DNA of 64,000 nucleotides. Origin: Bilabrum cf. latius. Lineage: Eukaryota > Bigyra: Bicosoecida > Bigyra > Bicosoecida. The stretch's first letter is position 1, and each line of letters opens with the position of its first letter. The position numbers and the translations under genes are program-made. The stretch spans positions 1,364,001 to 1,428,000 of the forward strand of contig OZ237739.1 of the NCBI GenBank assembly GCA_965178125.1. The letters run 5' to 3'. Shown piece after piece: positions 24,782-38,300 of the stretch. The notes below the pieces were generated by a model, which had not been told where the DNA came from, made no database searches, and worked only from the letters and a program-made list of their open reading frames with translations.

Positions 24782-27700
24782 ATGAAGCGTTCGAAGTTTG
24801 GGATCAAGTTTGGCAAGTCCTCGATCAGGGCGAAGGCCAATCGGAGCGCAGTTCACAAGAAGCCCTCTGGCCCTGCGGCTTCACCAGGTTTACTTGGCGA
24901 TTTGCAGCGCCTAGGAGAGTCCGACAGCGATGATGAAGAATCCACAAATCCAGATCGAGCTGTGGAGCAGTAGCAGGCGGCAGCACCGAAGGATGGACAG
25001 GATGCAGCGAAGTCTCCGTCGCAATACTATGGCGGCGGCAATTCAAAGCCACCGAGCTCAGCAGCGGGAGTAAACCAATAGTCTCGATTGTAGGGTCTTG
25101 CTGCGCTTAGAGAAGAACTAGAATCCAGGAAGAGAGAGGAGATCCGCAAAGCTGAGCGTCGCGTCTTGTCGAACGTGCCGCGAGGCAATCCGGACAGCAC
25201 AAATATTCACATTACAAACTTGTCCCCGTCTACAACGGAAGAAAGCCTAGTCTCGAAGCTCGGACGATTTGGACTCGTGGTATCCGTGAAGGTTATGTGG
25301 CCGCGGACACCAGAGGAGCGGGCCAAGGGGAGCAACAAGGCGTTCATAGCGTTTGCTACTAGGAAAGAAGCTGAGGATGCGGTCATGGCCCTGATCGGAA
25401 AGCCCCCGCTTCTAATTGATGGCGTGCGGTTGCAGATCCGTTGGGGGCAGCCGATTCCAGCGGGCCAGCTGGCGCGCCTCGTCGAAACCACCGGGGGACG
25501 AGGCATCAACCCCGGCGGCAGCGGGTCGTCGTCGTCGGCGGCAGGGACGCTACGAGGCGGAGCAGCGGGCATCCGGGCCGTTCTTGGTAGCGTTGCCGAG
25601 AGCCCTGCGATCCGACCAGGGGCGGTGGCGCCGGGTCACCACCCAAATGGTGGCAGGCCCCCGCCGAACAGCTATAACGAGCACGCTGCCGGCACCGGTC
25701 CAAGCCAGGCGCACGCTGCATCCGCCGACACGCCGTCAGTGGTTGGAAGCGGCACTGCTCAAGCAGCGCAGGCCGCTACTGAGGCACCTCAGTTCGTGCT
25801 CCCGCGACCACCTCCCGGCACGCAAGTCGCTCAGGTGCCCACCCCGAACAGCGTGTGGACGAGGCGTGCAGCAGACCTGGTTGCATCGTACGTGGCTGAC
25901 GTGGGCCCGGCCTTCGAACAGGCACTCAGGCAGAGAGAAGTAGCGCTGTGGAGCCCTGCGGCCGTCGCGGCACGGGCGGGGAGGGTGCCGGTGGAGGGTC
26001 TCACGGGGCGTGTGTCCGGGTGGGGGGATCCGTCAGAGGGGCTGAGGGCAGCAGCCGTGAGCGCGGCGGCTGCAGTGGGGCTGGGTGTCGGAGGAGACGG
26101 GGCGAGTCTGCACCCTGGACTGGGGAGGGGATTAGCGGGCGGGCAAGCACCTGGTGGTGCTCGCGGGTGGGGAGCCCAGCCCGAAGACTAGGCTCCTCTT
26201 GGAGGATTGGCAGCAGCAACAGCAGCAGGGACTGGAGGAGGCGGACCAGATACCAGTGCTGTACTCCGGCTCCCCGAAGCGACACCTGCAGTGGTGGCGC
26301 GATATGGGCCTAGTCCTCCTGCCGCGCTGGATTTTTCGTGGCTGTGGGAGCCCGCAGACCGCACGGAGGCCGGGTGCTACTACCGCTGGAGAGTGCTGTC
26401 GCTGCTGTGCGGGGCTCAGATGGACGAGTGGAGGGAGGCACCCTTCTAGTACAGCAAGCAGGGCGGCTGGTTGCGGCCACCCCCGTGCTCCCCGGGCCGT
26501 GTGGCGCGCCTGCGTCGCCGGGTATAGGCCGAGGAGGAGATGCACCGGCAGGCGAGCGAGGCCAGGGAACAGCACAGGCAGGCGAGGGCGAAGGAAATAC
26601 GGGAGCTGGCCAGTGCCACCAGCTCGCTAGACACCTTCAGGGATAAGAGGCAGGGCATTCGCCTGAAGCAGCACCTGAGGATGAAGCTGAAGCAGCAGCA
26701 GGAGCAGAACGACGAGGACGCAAAGGCTGGTGATGGGTCAGCCGGAAAGGCAAGGTGGGGCAAGTTTGCACCCGGCACGGAGTGCGGCTGGGCCGTCGAT
26801 GCTCCCGGGCACGCGTGGTCCGAAGCCGCTGAAGCCGCTGGAGCAGGCTCTCCAAGTATGGGCAAGGGCAGGGGCACTGGGCTGGTAACCAGTAGATGTG
26901 CCAACTCTCGTGGGGCAGTCCAAAGCAGCAGCGACGGTGACAGTGACAGCGATGCCATGGACGTGACTTCGCCAAAGCCAGGAAGTGGTGTTGCGAGTGG
27001 GGCAGCAGACCCATCACAGGGGCGAGGCAGCAGCGAAGACGGGGACAGCGCATCCGTCCTCACATAGCTGACTTGGACGGCCTCTGATGACGAGGATGAG
27101 GACGAGGTGTCGCAGGAGAGCAAGGCGGGTTCCGCGTCCGGAGCAGGCGGTGTTAGGGGGAGAGGGGGAGCGCTGAGCGAGATGGCAGACGAGGAGGCGC
27201 TGGCCATGTTTCCTATTGGCGGTCTGCAGCGGCCTAGTCCGCTCATTGAGACACCGCGAGTCATGCAGGAAAGCACTCAGCAGTAGCGGGACGGCGGTGC
27301 CGGCGACAGCGGCGGGGATGGGAGTGGGAGTGGCGATCGAGGTGAAGATATCGGGAATCGCGCTGGAGCGCTGCTGCCGGCGGTGGCTCCTCGCGGCGGA
27401 GACGTGCTGCCCCTCGGTGTCGCCAGCGTGATCGAGGTGCTGCTACGCACTATTGACACGTCTCGCGCATCCGTACGACGCGCGTGCATGTATATGATCG
27501 ATAACGCGCCCCTTGGGCCCGAGCACATGGCCAGCTGGATCGGGGATGCGCTGACCCTGCCAGCCACGCCACTAGGCACTCGGCTGGCTAGGATGTACCT
27601 GGTCAACGACTTGCTGGCCAATTCAAGCGCGCCGGTTCCTGGGGTGGGCGTGCTATGTGCCGGGCTGCAGAGGAGACTACCCGAGGCAGTCGAGGCTGCT

Positions 27701-28701
27701 GGTGCTGCCGCAGCCGCAGCCGCTTCCAGCGAAGCCTCTCGATCGCAGCTGGCCATGGACGGAGACGAGTCAGACAGCGACGATGGAACGCCGCGAGCTG
27801 GCGGGGGGGCAGCGTCCCTTGCCGGTGGCCTCCAGCCAGGTGGCTCGGCCAGTGGCAGAATGCAGTCGTCCGAGTTCCAGCTCCGAATCCAAGGCCTGCT
27901 CGAGTGTTGGTCCCGTCGAGGCGTGGTGTCTAGCCTGCAGGCGACGGGGCTCCGGTGCACGTTCGCCCTGTCGATCGCCGGGGGTGTGGACTCGCTGCCG
28001 AGGAGTAGACCGTCGGGAGGAGGGTCTGCACTCGGACCTGGGGCGGAGGAGTGGCAGCTGGATTACCTCGAAGCCGAGGTGGGTGGCGTGCAAGCTGCCG
28101 GGGGTGCTTCCGGCGAGTCGTCCTCCCAGGAGCATCAGCGCCTGGTGGCGCTGTGCCAGCAGAGCGGGCTGCCTTCCGGCGGCCCCTCCCGTCTGCTACT
28201 GGCACGGCTGTCCTGGCTTGCGGAATTCGCGCGCTAGCAAGGTATCGGTGGCATCGTGGGAGCCCCTCAGCTGGTGCGGGCGCGCGGGGCCCGGCAGGCG
28301 AGCAGGGAACAGCGCCGGAGGCAAGAGGAGGAGAGGGAGAGGCAGAGGAGCGCAATGGGCAGCAGCGGCGGGTGGGTGAAGAAACCTCGCATGCCCCTGG
28401 CAGCTGATTCCGCCGCTGCTGGAAGCGGAAGTGCGTCTGGGGTGTCGGAACAACAGTCACACGGGTCTAGCTCATTGTCTTCCTCTTCCTCATCTGCTGC
28501 CGCCAGTGGTGCCGCCGCCACGGCTGGTTGGGCGGCCGTAGGCGCCGACGACGAGGATGCGAGGAGGAGAAGATCCCTGGGTGGGAGCTGGTCGGCGCGA
28601 GGGGCGGGGCAGGGCGGGGGCATCTCTGCCAGTGGGGGGGCGGGGCTGCAGACGCCTGCCCAGGTTGCATTCGGTAAGCTGGCAGGGTGGGTCCTCCCCT
28701 C

Positions 28702-28768
<67 letters not shown>

Positions 28769-29026
28769 CAGCCTCTGAGTGGGGGGGATCAGGGGCGGGC
28801 TCAGGTCCGGTTCAGTTCCGATCCTAAAGTGGACGGTGAATGCCTACTCACCCACTTCCGGCTGGAGCCGCCCGCGCCCAGCGCCTCCAGGAGCCCTGCT
28901 ACCCTGAGGCGGCCGTCTGGTGAAACTGCCGGTGCCGGTGCTCCTGCCAGTGGCGGAGACAGGGCTCAAGCAGGCGTGGCCGTACAAGCGAAGCCGCGCA
29001 AATTGAAGCGACCTGCATTAAAGTGA
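24782..29026 (+). CDS. U2SURP: U2 snRNP-associated SURP-motif protein (SR140/U2SURP)
   Basis: Spliceosomal U2 snRNP protein of 1,414 residues in a single exon. Order matches human U2SURP: leader ending RRVLSNVPRGNPDSTNIHIT; RRM (about 139 to 225; GRFGLVVSVKVMWPRTPEER is diagnostic); SURP (ADLVASYVADVGPAFEQAL near 365, then CYYRWRVLSLLCGA near 534, PPPCSPGRV); CID (about 880 to 1040; LGTRLARMYLVNDLLANSS); a charged RRRQEEERERQ coil; poly-Q; basic tail KPRKLKRPALK. Ten in-frame TAGs (24971, 25079, 25091, 26189, 26447, 26525, 27065, 27284, 28235, 28766) separate these domains under the standard code. Several abut CAG or CAA (CAG-TAG-CAG at 24968 and in the poly-Q tract, CAA-TAG at 25076). It ends in TGA. 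The CID lacks some of the acidic context of the human protein and carries Ala/Ser-rich inserts. Confidence 0.92.
28703..28771 (+). repeat. CAG microsatellite (poly-Gln) interrupted by TAG
   Basis: About 21 consecutive CAG triplets in the U2SURP reading frame, then TAG at 28766, then CAG again. It encodes poly-glutamine; the TAG is one C-to-T transition away from CAG and the frame continues to the TGA at 29024. Confidence 0.97.
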
Positions 29027-29306
29027 GGCTGCAAATCAATTCGTGGGCTCCGCAATGCACGATGTTTTCAATAGTCCATCGCCCTCGCCACCACAGATCG
29101 GCGCCGCGAACCCTATCCTTCGTTTTGCGGAACATTAAACATTGAAACGCCGCCAAGTCCAGTCATACCTTATTTTCAGCGGACTACGGCAATCAGGGAT
29201 TGTTTTTCCCCTGCTAGTATTTTTGTTTAGGTAAAAATTAGCCTGCGGTACCTCAGGGCAGTTCTGAACCCGATACATTCTCGAGAAGTCTTGGTGGACT
29301 GCTTCG

Positions 29307-32300
29307 ATGAAGTTCGTTGAGATCCTGGCCTCGTACCTGCCATCCCTTATCGTTGAGCATGTACAAGACCATGATACAGCAGAAAAAGCCCCCGATAGGT
29401 CAACGTGAGCAGAGAGCGGGCAAGAGATCTCGCGAGTCTGCATCGAACGAAAACGCTGCCTGGGATTCGGTCGGGTGTTCAATGACCCAACTCTCCCGTC
29501 TAGTCTGAAAGTGCTACAGTGGTACCCCTCCGGTTTTTCTCTACCACCATCGCAGTATCGACACAATTTGCCTATTTGCAGATGTGAGCGGCTTTACGAA
29601 GCTCAGTGAAGCTATGGCAAAGTACGGCCCGGAGGGTGCAGAGCATCTGGCATTCTTCCTGAACTTTTACTTCGCCCAAATGGTGAAAGCCATAGCTGCC
29701 GAAGGCGGTGATATCTTTAAGTTTGCTGGAGATGCGATGATCGTGCTGTGGCCGGAGGGGGAGAGCCTCGAGACCAGGGCCAGGCACGCCATCCAGTGCG
29801 CCCTCACCGTCCAAACGAACCTGCACAAGGCAGAGCTCAGGGAGGGAGTCACGCTCAGCGTGAAAATTGGGATCGGTGTCGGGAAGGTCAGCGTGCTGCA
29901 CCTCGGCGGCATCCTCAAGCGCATGGAGTACGTGGCCGTCGGAGTTCCGCTCGTCCAGGCTTTCGGTGCGGAGCACCACGCCGAGGCGGGCGGGGAAGTC
30001 ATCGTGTCTCCGGCCATCTGGTCGCTCATTAAATCCTATGTGCGACCGCTGGAGGCGTGTGGGGACGGCTACATGCGGATTACAAGGTGAGTCATTGGCG
30101 CCCGTGTCATCAGCGTCCATGCCAGCACCAATGCGCGCGGTTCGTGTTTTCGTTCAGAACCTCGTCTTGCCTGACCAGCCCCTGCCTTGGCCAAAGGCTC
30201 GCTGCATTTTCACACCTTGTAAAATGCATCCAATTGGTATCGCCCTACGCAGAGACGGGAAGGGCGTCCCCGAGGGTGCCCTCAAAGCCAAGCTGCCCCG
30301 CCGCAACGTGCGCGCCCTCCTCGACGCTGTGGACGGGGCGGGGGCAGAGGTGGAAGGCAGGCTCAAATCATACTGCGCAGGGGCCATTCTACCGTGGGTA
30401 TCCCCGGAGGAGAAAGACCTCGAAAATTTCGGTGGCAATTTGAGAAACGTGACGGTGTTGTTCGTGAACCTGGGCCTGAAAGACCACGACCTCTTGGCAG
30501 CGGCCGAGTACAGAGACGCGATGCTGAGGGCGCATCGAACCCTGCAGGAAGTGCAGCAGGCAGTGTACCAGTACGAGGGCAGTGTGAACAAGTTCCTAAT
30601 GGACGACAAGGGCAGCACGCTGATCGCAGTGTTCGGTTTGCCCCCCCTATCCCACGAGGACGACGCCGTCAGAGGAGTACTGTCGGGGATAGGGCTTTGC
30701 GACAGGCTCTGGAACCTGGGGTTGAAGGCATCTGTGGGCATCACAACGGGCGTTGTATTTTGCGGCGTGGTGGGGTCGAACACGCGCAAGGAGTTCACAG
30801 TGCTGGGCGACACGGTGAACCTAAGCGCTCGTCTCATGCAGCACTCTGTTGGGACGGGAGGCGGGATCGTGGTGGATCACTCGATCAAGAGAGCGTGCGC
30901 AGGGCTGCTTGATTTTCAGGCGCTGGCTCCAATCAAGGTCAAGGGAAAGACCGGGCTGATTCGCATCTACAGGCCGTACCCTTCCGAGACGGAAGGTCTG
31001 TCTCTAGAGACCGGCCCGGCGCACCTGCCTCCCACAGCCCCGCTCATCTACCAGAACGTATACGAGCAGCAGCTGCAGCAGTACAGCAAGAAGTCCATCT
31101 TGGCACAGATGAGGTTCCTCGTGGCGAGACCGCAGGAGGGCGAGGTGAATCCCGGCGAGACAGAAGCAGCCGAGAGGGAAGAAATGGAGGGAGGCCCGTC
31201 CCAGGACCCGAACAGCCTGGCGGTCCGTGGCAAGGCAGGCGTGGAAATGGTTCCCATGCAGTTCGAAGTGTGCAGGCTGGGGGTGCTGCAGCCAGTCTCC
31301 GACAAACAGGTGGGCTCGCTTCTCCGCCGGGCGCCCCCGGCCTACACGCCGGCTACTCTGCCCCCCATAACGCAGATTGTGGTCAAGGTTGCCAGCCGGT
31401 TTAAGGACGCGAGCAAGGGCGGCGTGGACGGCCCGCTGCCGAACTACACCGCTTTGGAACAGCTCCCTGCGCCGCTCGTGGTGGACGACGAGGCCTCTTC
31501 CCTGCTCAAGCTGAGGGACTAGGCAGTGCGCGCGTGCATGGACGCGGGGCTGCTGGTCCGTGCCGCCAAGTCCAACGCCGCGGCAGCAGGCGACGCCAGT
31601 GGGGCTGGCGCTGCAGGTGGGGCTACGGGAGGGGCTGCCCGGCCGATCGCATCGGAGGAGTTTGTGCTGCTGATGGAGCACGGCACGCAGAGAGTGGTAG
31701 TCCCTGCCCTGGATATCCCGACCGTGTGGCTGCAAGTGCTGGCCATGGAGACTGAGATCATCGGGGCGGGAGGGAGCTCTTTGGGGGGCAGCGGGGGCGC
31801 CGGCACGCTGGAAGTGAAGCTGGTGCGCGCCCGGGACGTCAATGCAGTGGTGCCAAAGCACCTCGGCGCGATTGGCCGGCTGATCACTGCCAAAGTGGCG
31901 CTGTGCTCCAAGAGGCAGGGCAGCTGCGTGATCGTGGAGGGAGGGTTCGGCACGGGGAAAACCACGATCCTTCGCAAGTTTGCGCTGCAGACGATGCAGC
32001 ACAGGACGAGCGTCTTCGTCGGAACCGCCAACCCTTTCGAGCGCATGAATCCGTACGGCGTGTGGGGCCAGATCCTCACTCGTTATGTGGACCAGCTGGC
32101 GGACTTCTAGAGCAAGGCCAAGCGAAGGTCTACCGTGAAAGGTTCCATGGCCTCCAAGGCAGGAGCGGAAGATGCGGCCAAGCAAGGGGACGCTGCAGCG
32201 GCGGCGGCCAAGGAGGAGAAGGCCGCTCGCAGGCAGCTGCTGCTCGAGGCGATCCGGCCCCACCTGCCCAGCGAGGACCTGCTCAAGTACGTCGCGCTGC

Positions 32301-35300
32301 TGGGACCGCTCACAGGCACCTCCATCTAGCCGTCCGAGGAGCTGAAAGCGCTGCGGGTCGCGGCCAACCCCTCGGGCAAGAACCCCAACCCGCTGGCGAG
32401 CAGCACCACGCCGATCACCAAGCAGAAGGCGGCAACGGGACCCTCCTCGGGAGCAGGGGCGGATGGATCGGGCAAAGAGCAGCTGGCCGTCCGCACGTCG
32501 GCCGAACCGAGCCGTGCCGTGCTTGTTCAGGCCGCTGCAGCCGTGGAGGTGACCCCGGAGCAGGCGAAGGAAGCGATCTAGGAAGCCACGCAGCAGCTCA
32601 TTATGGCCGTGGTGCGATCCATCTGCGCCAAGCATCCAGCGGTTATCATGCTGGACGGATGCCAGCAGATGACGGAGCCAGCGTGGTCCGTAGCACGCAG
32701 GCTGGCGCAGGCGGCGTGCGCCCCGGCCAACTCGCCCGGCGCCGTGCAGTGCCTCTTCTGCATCGGCACCCGCCCCTGGGAGCTCTACACGGACATCATC
32801 TTTCAGAAGCCCCCTCCTTCGTACGTAGAGCTCATGGAGGCTCCAAGCGTGCAGGTGTGCAGGCTGGACCGGATCAGTTACACGGACGTGCGAGCTCTCA
32901 TCGCGTACGTCTGCAACTGGAACGGACCGATGGAAGCCACGCTGTCCGACCTCATCGACGCCAGGTGCCTGGGTAACCCCTTGCAGACGGCGGAGCTCGC
33001 GCTGCAGCTGGTGGCCAAGGGGCTAGTTGGCGTGATCCCGCCGTCGGCGGCAGGTGCAGCAGGTCGCGCGCCAGCCCCCGGCGAGTCCGGCACTGCGCTC
33101 ATCCCTGCAGTGGGCAAGCGCGACCTGACGAACGCGATATCGGCTGCCAAGTCCAAGGGACGCGACGTGAAGGTTCTGATGAAGGGCGTGCTGGCGCTCA
33201 AAGATGGTGTCGAGACGAGCATTCCCTACTGCGTGATGACTAGCCAGGCCTGCAGCGCCGTCGTGGACCGACGCACCACGCTGCAGCAGCTGGTGCTCAT
33301 GGTAGGAGCGCTGATCAGCCACACATCCAAGGGAGAGGCCGCCAAGTCTGGCAAGGCACCCGTAAGCAAGTCCATGTCCAGGATGAGCATCTCCGAGCAT
33401 GCGCAGTCCATGACTAGGAGCGCGGGGGGAATCACGGCTGCGGCGGGAGGGGGCAGCGCCCGGTCCATGCTGGCCTCCAGGCAGTCCCACAGCTTCAACG
33501 AGTCGTATCTGATGGACTGCTTCCCCTTCAAGTCCTACATGGAGGACGTCATCCGGACCTGTGAGGAGCTGACTCAGCTCGGGCTGCTGCACACGCGTAA
33601 GGTGGCTGCAATTGCAGGGTCCAAGGCGCCGCCGGAGGTGGTGTACACATTCGCCACTCCAGCCCTGGCAGACACGGTGCGGCTCAGGATGCTGCAGAAG
33701 AGAAGGAAGGAACTCGTCAAGGCCGTGCAGCGAGCGATCGAGCAGCGCGCGGATTTCGCCAAGCGGGCATACATGGGCAAGATGATGAAGCCCGGCGGGC
33801 CGGGCGGAGGCCCGGTGTCGGGGGCGGGGGCTGCGTTCGGCAAGAGCGGTAGCCTGCTTGTGCGCAAGAACATAGAGGCGAAGGGAAAGAGCGTGTTTGG
33901 GTTCAGCAGCCCTTGGAAGAACCGGCACGTCGTCCTGACGAAGACGAGGCTGACCATGTACCGTAGTGATGGGGGCGAGGAGGTGGGTGAAGTGGACCTG
34001 AAAGGGTCGAGCGCCACGGATGTGAACAGGAACGACGAGATCACGCAGGACTTTTGCTTCCGAGTAGACTGCCGGACGTGGTCCAAAAAGGGGCAGGCCA
34101 TGGCCAGCGGACGGGCGTTTTATCTTGCCGCTGCTAGCTCGAGCGAGGCGCAGGAGTGGGTGTACTTCATCAACTTTGCGGCCGACAGGATCAAACTAGA
34201 GGAGGCCCAGAAACTCAAGGCGGCTGGCGGCGCCGGAGGTGGCAAGCGGAGGCGCGGGCCGGTGGACAGCGACAGCGACAGCGACGAGGACGAGGACGAG
34301 GACGACATGTCTCCAGAGGACAGGATGAGGGTCGTGTTCCCGCCCGACAACAGGGTAGAGATCTTCGTGGGGGCCGGCAGGGACCTGCCGCCGGCGACGG
34401 CCGCGGGTCTTGCGGCCCCATACATCGAGGTATCTGTAGTGGCGCCCGCACCCGCCCAGGGGCTCCCCGGCGGCCGCAGCATCCCCGAGCTGCCCCCCGC
34501 AACGGGGTCACTGGGTGTCCCCATGTCCCCCCGGAGCCCTGGGCGCGCGGCTCGCAGCCTCACTTCGTCCAGCAGCATGGACCTCGAGAGCAGCGCCGCG
34601 GCAGCAGCGGCCCGGCACAGCTCCTCTCCCTCGGCCCATGGGGAGGCCAGCCCGGTGGTGCACTCGCGTGTGCTGCCCTCCACGAGGCAGCCAGACTGGG
34701 GCAAGGAACGCGTGGTTGTGCCTCTCTCGCCTGACCTGGCCGCGGCGGGGTATGTCGTGCTGAGGGTCAAAGACCGGAACAGGCAGCACGCGGACGAGAC
34801 CCTCGGCGCCGCCGTGATTCCGCTCACGGACCTGGAGCCCATCCCGCGCGACCCCGCCCAGGTGCAGACTGAGCTGAAGAAGGAAGCCGCCAAGCGAGCC
34901 GCCGAGGAGAAGGAGGCCAGGGACAAGGCCGAGGCAGACGGCTCCGTGACATTCGGTTCCGGATCGCGGGACCCGATGCGGAGGAGGCACTGGCTGGATC
35001 TGGTGGACACGAAGGAGGCGCCCTCGGACGCCAAGAAAGACAGGCTGCAGCTGAGGGTGCCTGCCGCCGTGCTGCTGGACCTGGCCAAGCAGGCGGGCTG
35101 GCACCTGCCGCCTGGTGTGCTCGGTTGCATGGGCGGCGTGCCAGCTGCTGACCTCTCTGAGGAGGAGGCGAAAGCAGCGGTGACCTTCGCGGCCGAGGCG
35201 ACGCAGGCGGCGCAAGAGGCCGCCTCGGGGGGCAAGAAGAAGGGGGCGAGCGGGAGGGAGCTCTCACTGCCCCTGCGGCAGCAGTGCGCGTGGGCCTGCG

Positions 35301-38300
35301 GCACTCTGGCCGTGTGGCTGCGGCTAGTCGTCACACCCTCCGTGGCCGAGGCGCTGGCGGCCCGCAGAGCAGAGGCAGCGGCGGCCATCAAATCGAGGAG
35401 GGATGCCTACGGGGCCATCCAGGCGGCGGGGGCCCTGGCAGACTCTGGTATCACACGGCTGCTGCTGCCAGGGTGGGTGAACAGGAGCGGGGAGATGGTG
35501 CCTCTGGGCGGGTCTCCAGCCCTGGACGAGGCCCACGTGGCCTTGGGGCTGGGGCTGGCCCGTCGGATCCTGGACGCGGCCTCCTCTGGCTTGGTGGGCC
35601 CCGGGGGCGATGGGGACATGGACGGTTCCGGCTACGTTGGAGCCATGATGCTCAGCAATGGCCGTCGCAAGTCGGGCATATCTTTGCATTCCGCCACGTC
35701 AGGATCGGATCGCATGGGCATGTTTCCTGCGGTCGCCGAGGGCGGCGCTGTGTCCCTGAGCCCAGGGGTATCGCTCAGCGCAGCGGGGGCCAACGCGGCG
35801 CTGGAACGGCTCGAGGCTGCCCTGCAGCTGCTCGGAGCACACGGGGCGGGGGCAGCCGACCCCGCGGCGCAGGCGATGGCGCCTGCCGCTCTCAAGGAGA
35901 TGCTTTCTTCGGCCGCGGTGACGCTGCGGCAGAGCCTGCGTGCCCAGCGGGGCGAGCTAGAGGATGGGAGTGCTACGGGTTTGACGAATGGCGGCGGCGG
36001 CGCTGGCAACGGGTCGGGCAATGACGAGCTGCTTGCGCTCACAGACGCCATGGAGGTGGACGAGACCAACCGCAGGTGGCTCATGGATTCGTACGGGGGC
36101 GGGTCCTCGGGAGCTGCGGGGGGAGGGGCGTCGTCTTCGAGGCTGACGTCAGCTAGGTCCGAGACAGGTGTGCTTGCGCTGGCCCCTGCCTTTCGGAAGG
36201 GGGTGCAGGCAAGGGGAGGTACCCGGAGGCATTCGGCCCTGCCTGCGAGTGCGGGTATCCTGAGATTCGGCGGGGCCAAGGGGGCGGCAAAAGCCAGCGG
36301 GGCATTCACGCCCCCGGGCAAGACTAGCTCCGGGGGCATCCTGCGCGGTGCGGTGGCCGGCCAGGTGGGGGGACCCGAGGATGCTGGCAGCATCAAGACA
36401 GACACCACGGAGGAGTCGGGAGGACTAGACGGGAGCGTGCCCGTGGAGCGCCGTGATTTCTCCAGAGTCCCGCACGGCGACAGGTGCGCCCTAGAGCCCG
36501 GCTACCTCCTGCGGGGCAGGCCGTTGGGGGAGGCCGCGGCGAGCGGAGGCAGGTACGGGTGGGGCGTCAGCTGGCTGGGGCTACCGGAGGAGGACAGCGA
36601 GCCCGCACCAGAAGGCGAGGCTGCCGGGCCGGCGGACCGAATAGGTCGCGGGGGCTGGCCCATGGACGGTGCGGAGAGGGTGAACTACGACTCGGCCGAG
36701 GGCGACGTGTAGGGTCCGTTCCGCGCGATGGACGTGTGGGACTGGTACAGCGAGGACTTTCTGCCTGCCGAGACGGACGTCCGGTGCGGGGACTGGGAGG
36801 GACAGCCCGAGCAAGAATTGCAAGAGGTGATCGATGCCGTGTTCCTGCGGAATCATGCGAGCAAGATGCGGTGTGCGATCCGTGGCAAAGTGCTTGCGGC
36901 CATCGAGGCAGCCAAGGCCGCGGACGAGGGCGAGGAGGCGGAGGAAGCAAGGGACGGGGAGGACCCGCATTCTACCGAGTACGACGAGGAGGATGAGGGT
37001 GGCGGGCTGGAGCCATCTCACGACCCAAGGAGCTGGCTCTTCGATTTCGAGGCGCTGGGGCTGCGGAGGGCCAACGACATGCTGCCAGTAGGCGTGTTCA
37101 GCTTCCTGCTGACGCGCCTGCCTCGCTTCGTACCCGTCAGCGAGAATTCCTTCGTTGCATTCCTCACCCAGGTGCACAGAGGCATGACCAAGACCGGCCT
37201 AAAGGAGGCTCCGTATCACTCCCTGCAGCACATCACGGACGTGACCCACGCCGCCACCGTCATGATGCTCAAGTGGAGGGGCGCTGCCTTGCTCACCGCC
37301 GACGAGTGCATGGGTCTCTTCTGCGCTGCGCTGTGCCACGACCTGGAGCACCCCGGCAGGACGAACGCATTCTAGGTAGCGACCGAGAGCGAGCTTGCCG
37401 TGCTGTACAACGACCAGGCCGTGCTGGAGAACCACCACGCGGCCAGGGCCAGCTCGATCATGAGCGAATCGGACCTGCTGGACCTCCTCCCGAGGAACAG
37501 GCGGCTGTCTGTGAGGCGACTGGTGGTGCAGGGCATCTTGGCGACTGACATGGGACACCACTTCGAGCTCGTGAACAAGCTCAGGAACCTGGGAGAGTCG
37601 CAGGGAACTGCCATCCAGGCGCTGCTCGAGCTGCCAGAGGCCGACATGCACGCGGCTGCAGGGCCGAGGCCAGGGGCTGCGGTGGACCCTGGCACCGCCT
37701 TTAGCAAGTACACTGGTATCCTGCCAGGAGACGGTGCGGCCGCCTCGATTGACAATGTGCCTGTGGTGGAGGGTACTGGGTCCTCTGCGACCAGCCCAGC
37801 AGGCACTCCCATGCTGGGGCCCAGCGACCGTCTTGTCGTCCTCAAGACGATCCTGCACGCGTGCGATATCTCCAACCCGACCCGGTCATGGAGGGCCAGC
37901 AAGCGCTGGAGCGACCGGTTGCTCCGCGAGTTCTTCGCCCAGGGCGATTTGGAGAAGAGGCTCGAGCTCCCAGTGAGCGCGAACATGGACAGGGAACAGA
38001 CGGACCAGAACAAGATGAGCCTTAATTTCATCGATTTCATTGTGGCCCCTCTGTACGTGGCAGCTGCGGCCATCCTCCCGGGTGCATCCGAGGCGTGTGA
38101 CATGCTCAACAGCAACCGCCGGAAATGGGAGGTGCGCATGGAGGCGGAGGCCAAAGCCAAAGGCGAAGGAGCGGAGGGAAACGGAGCGCCTCAAAAACCT
38201 GGCGCGGGTGCAGGGAACGGTGGTGCGGGCGCCGGGCAGAAAGCCGCCTGGAAACGTCGATCCACCGCGTTTCACCAGGTGCTCATGCCCATGGTGCATC

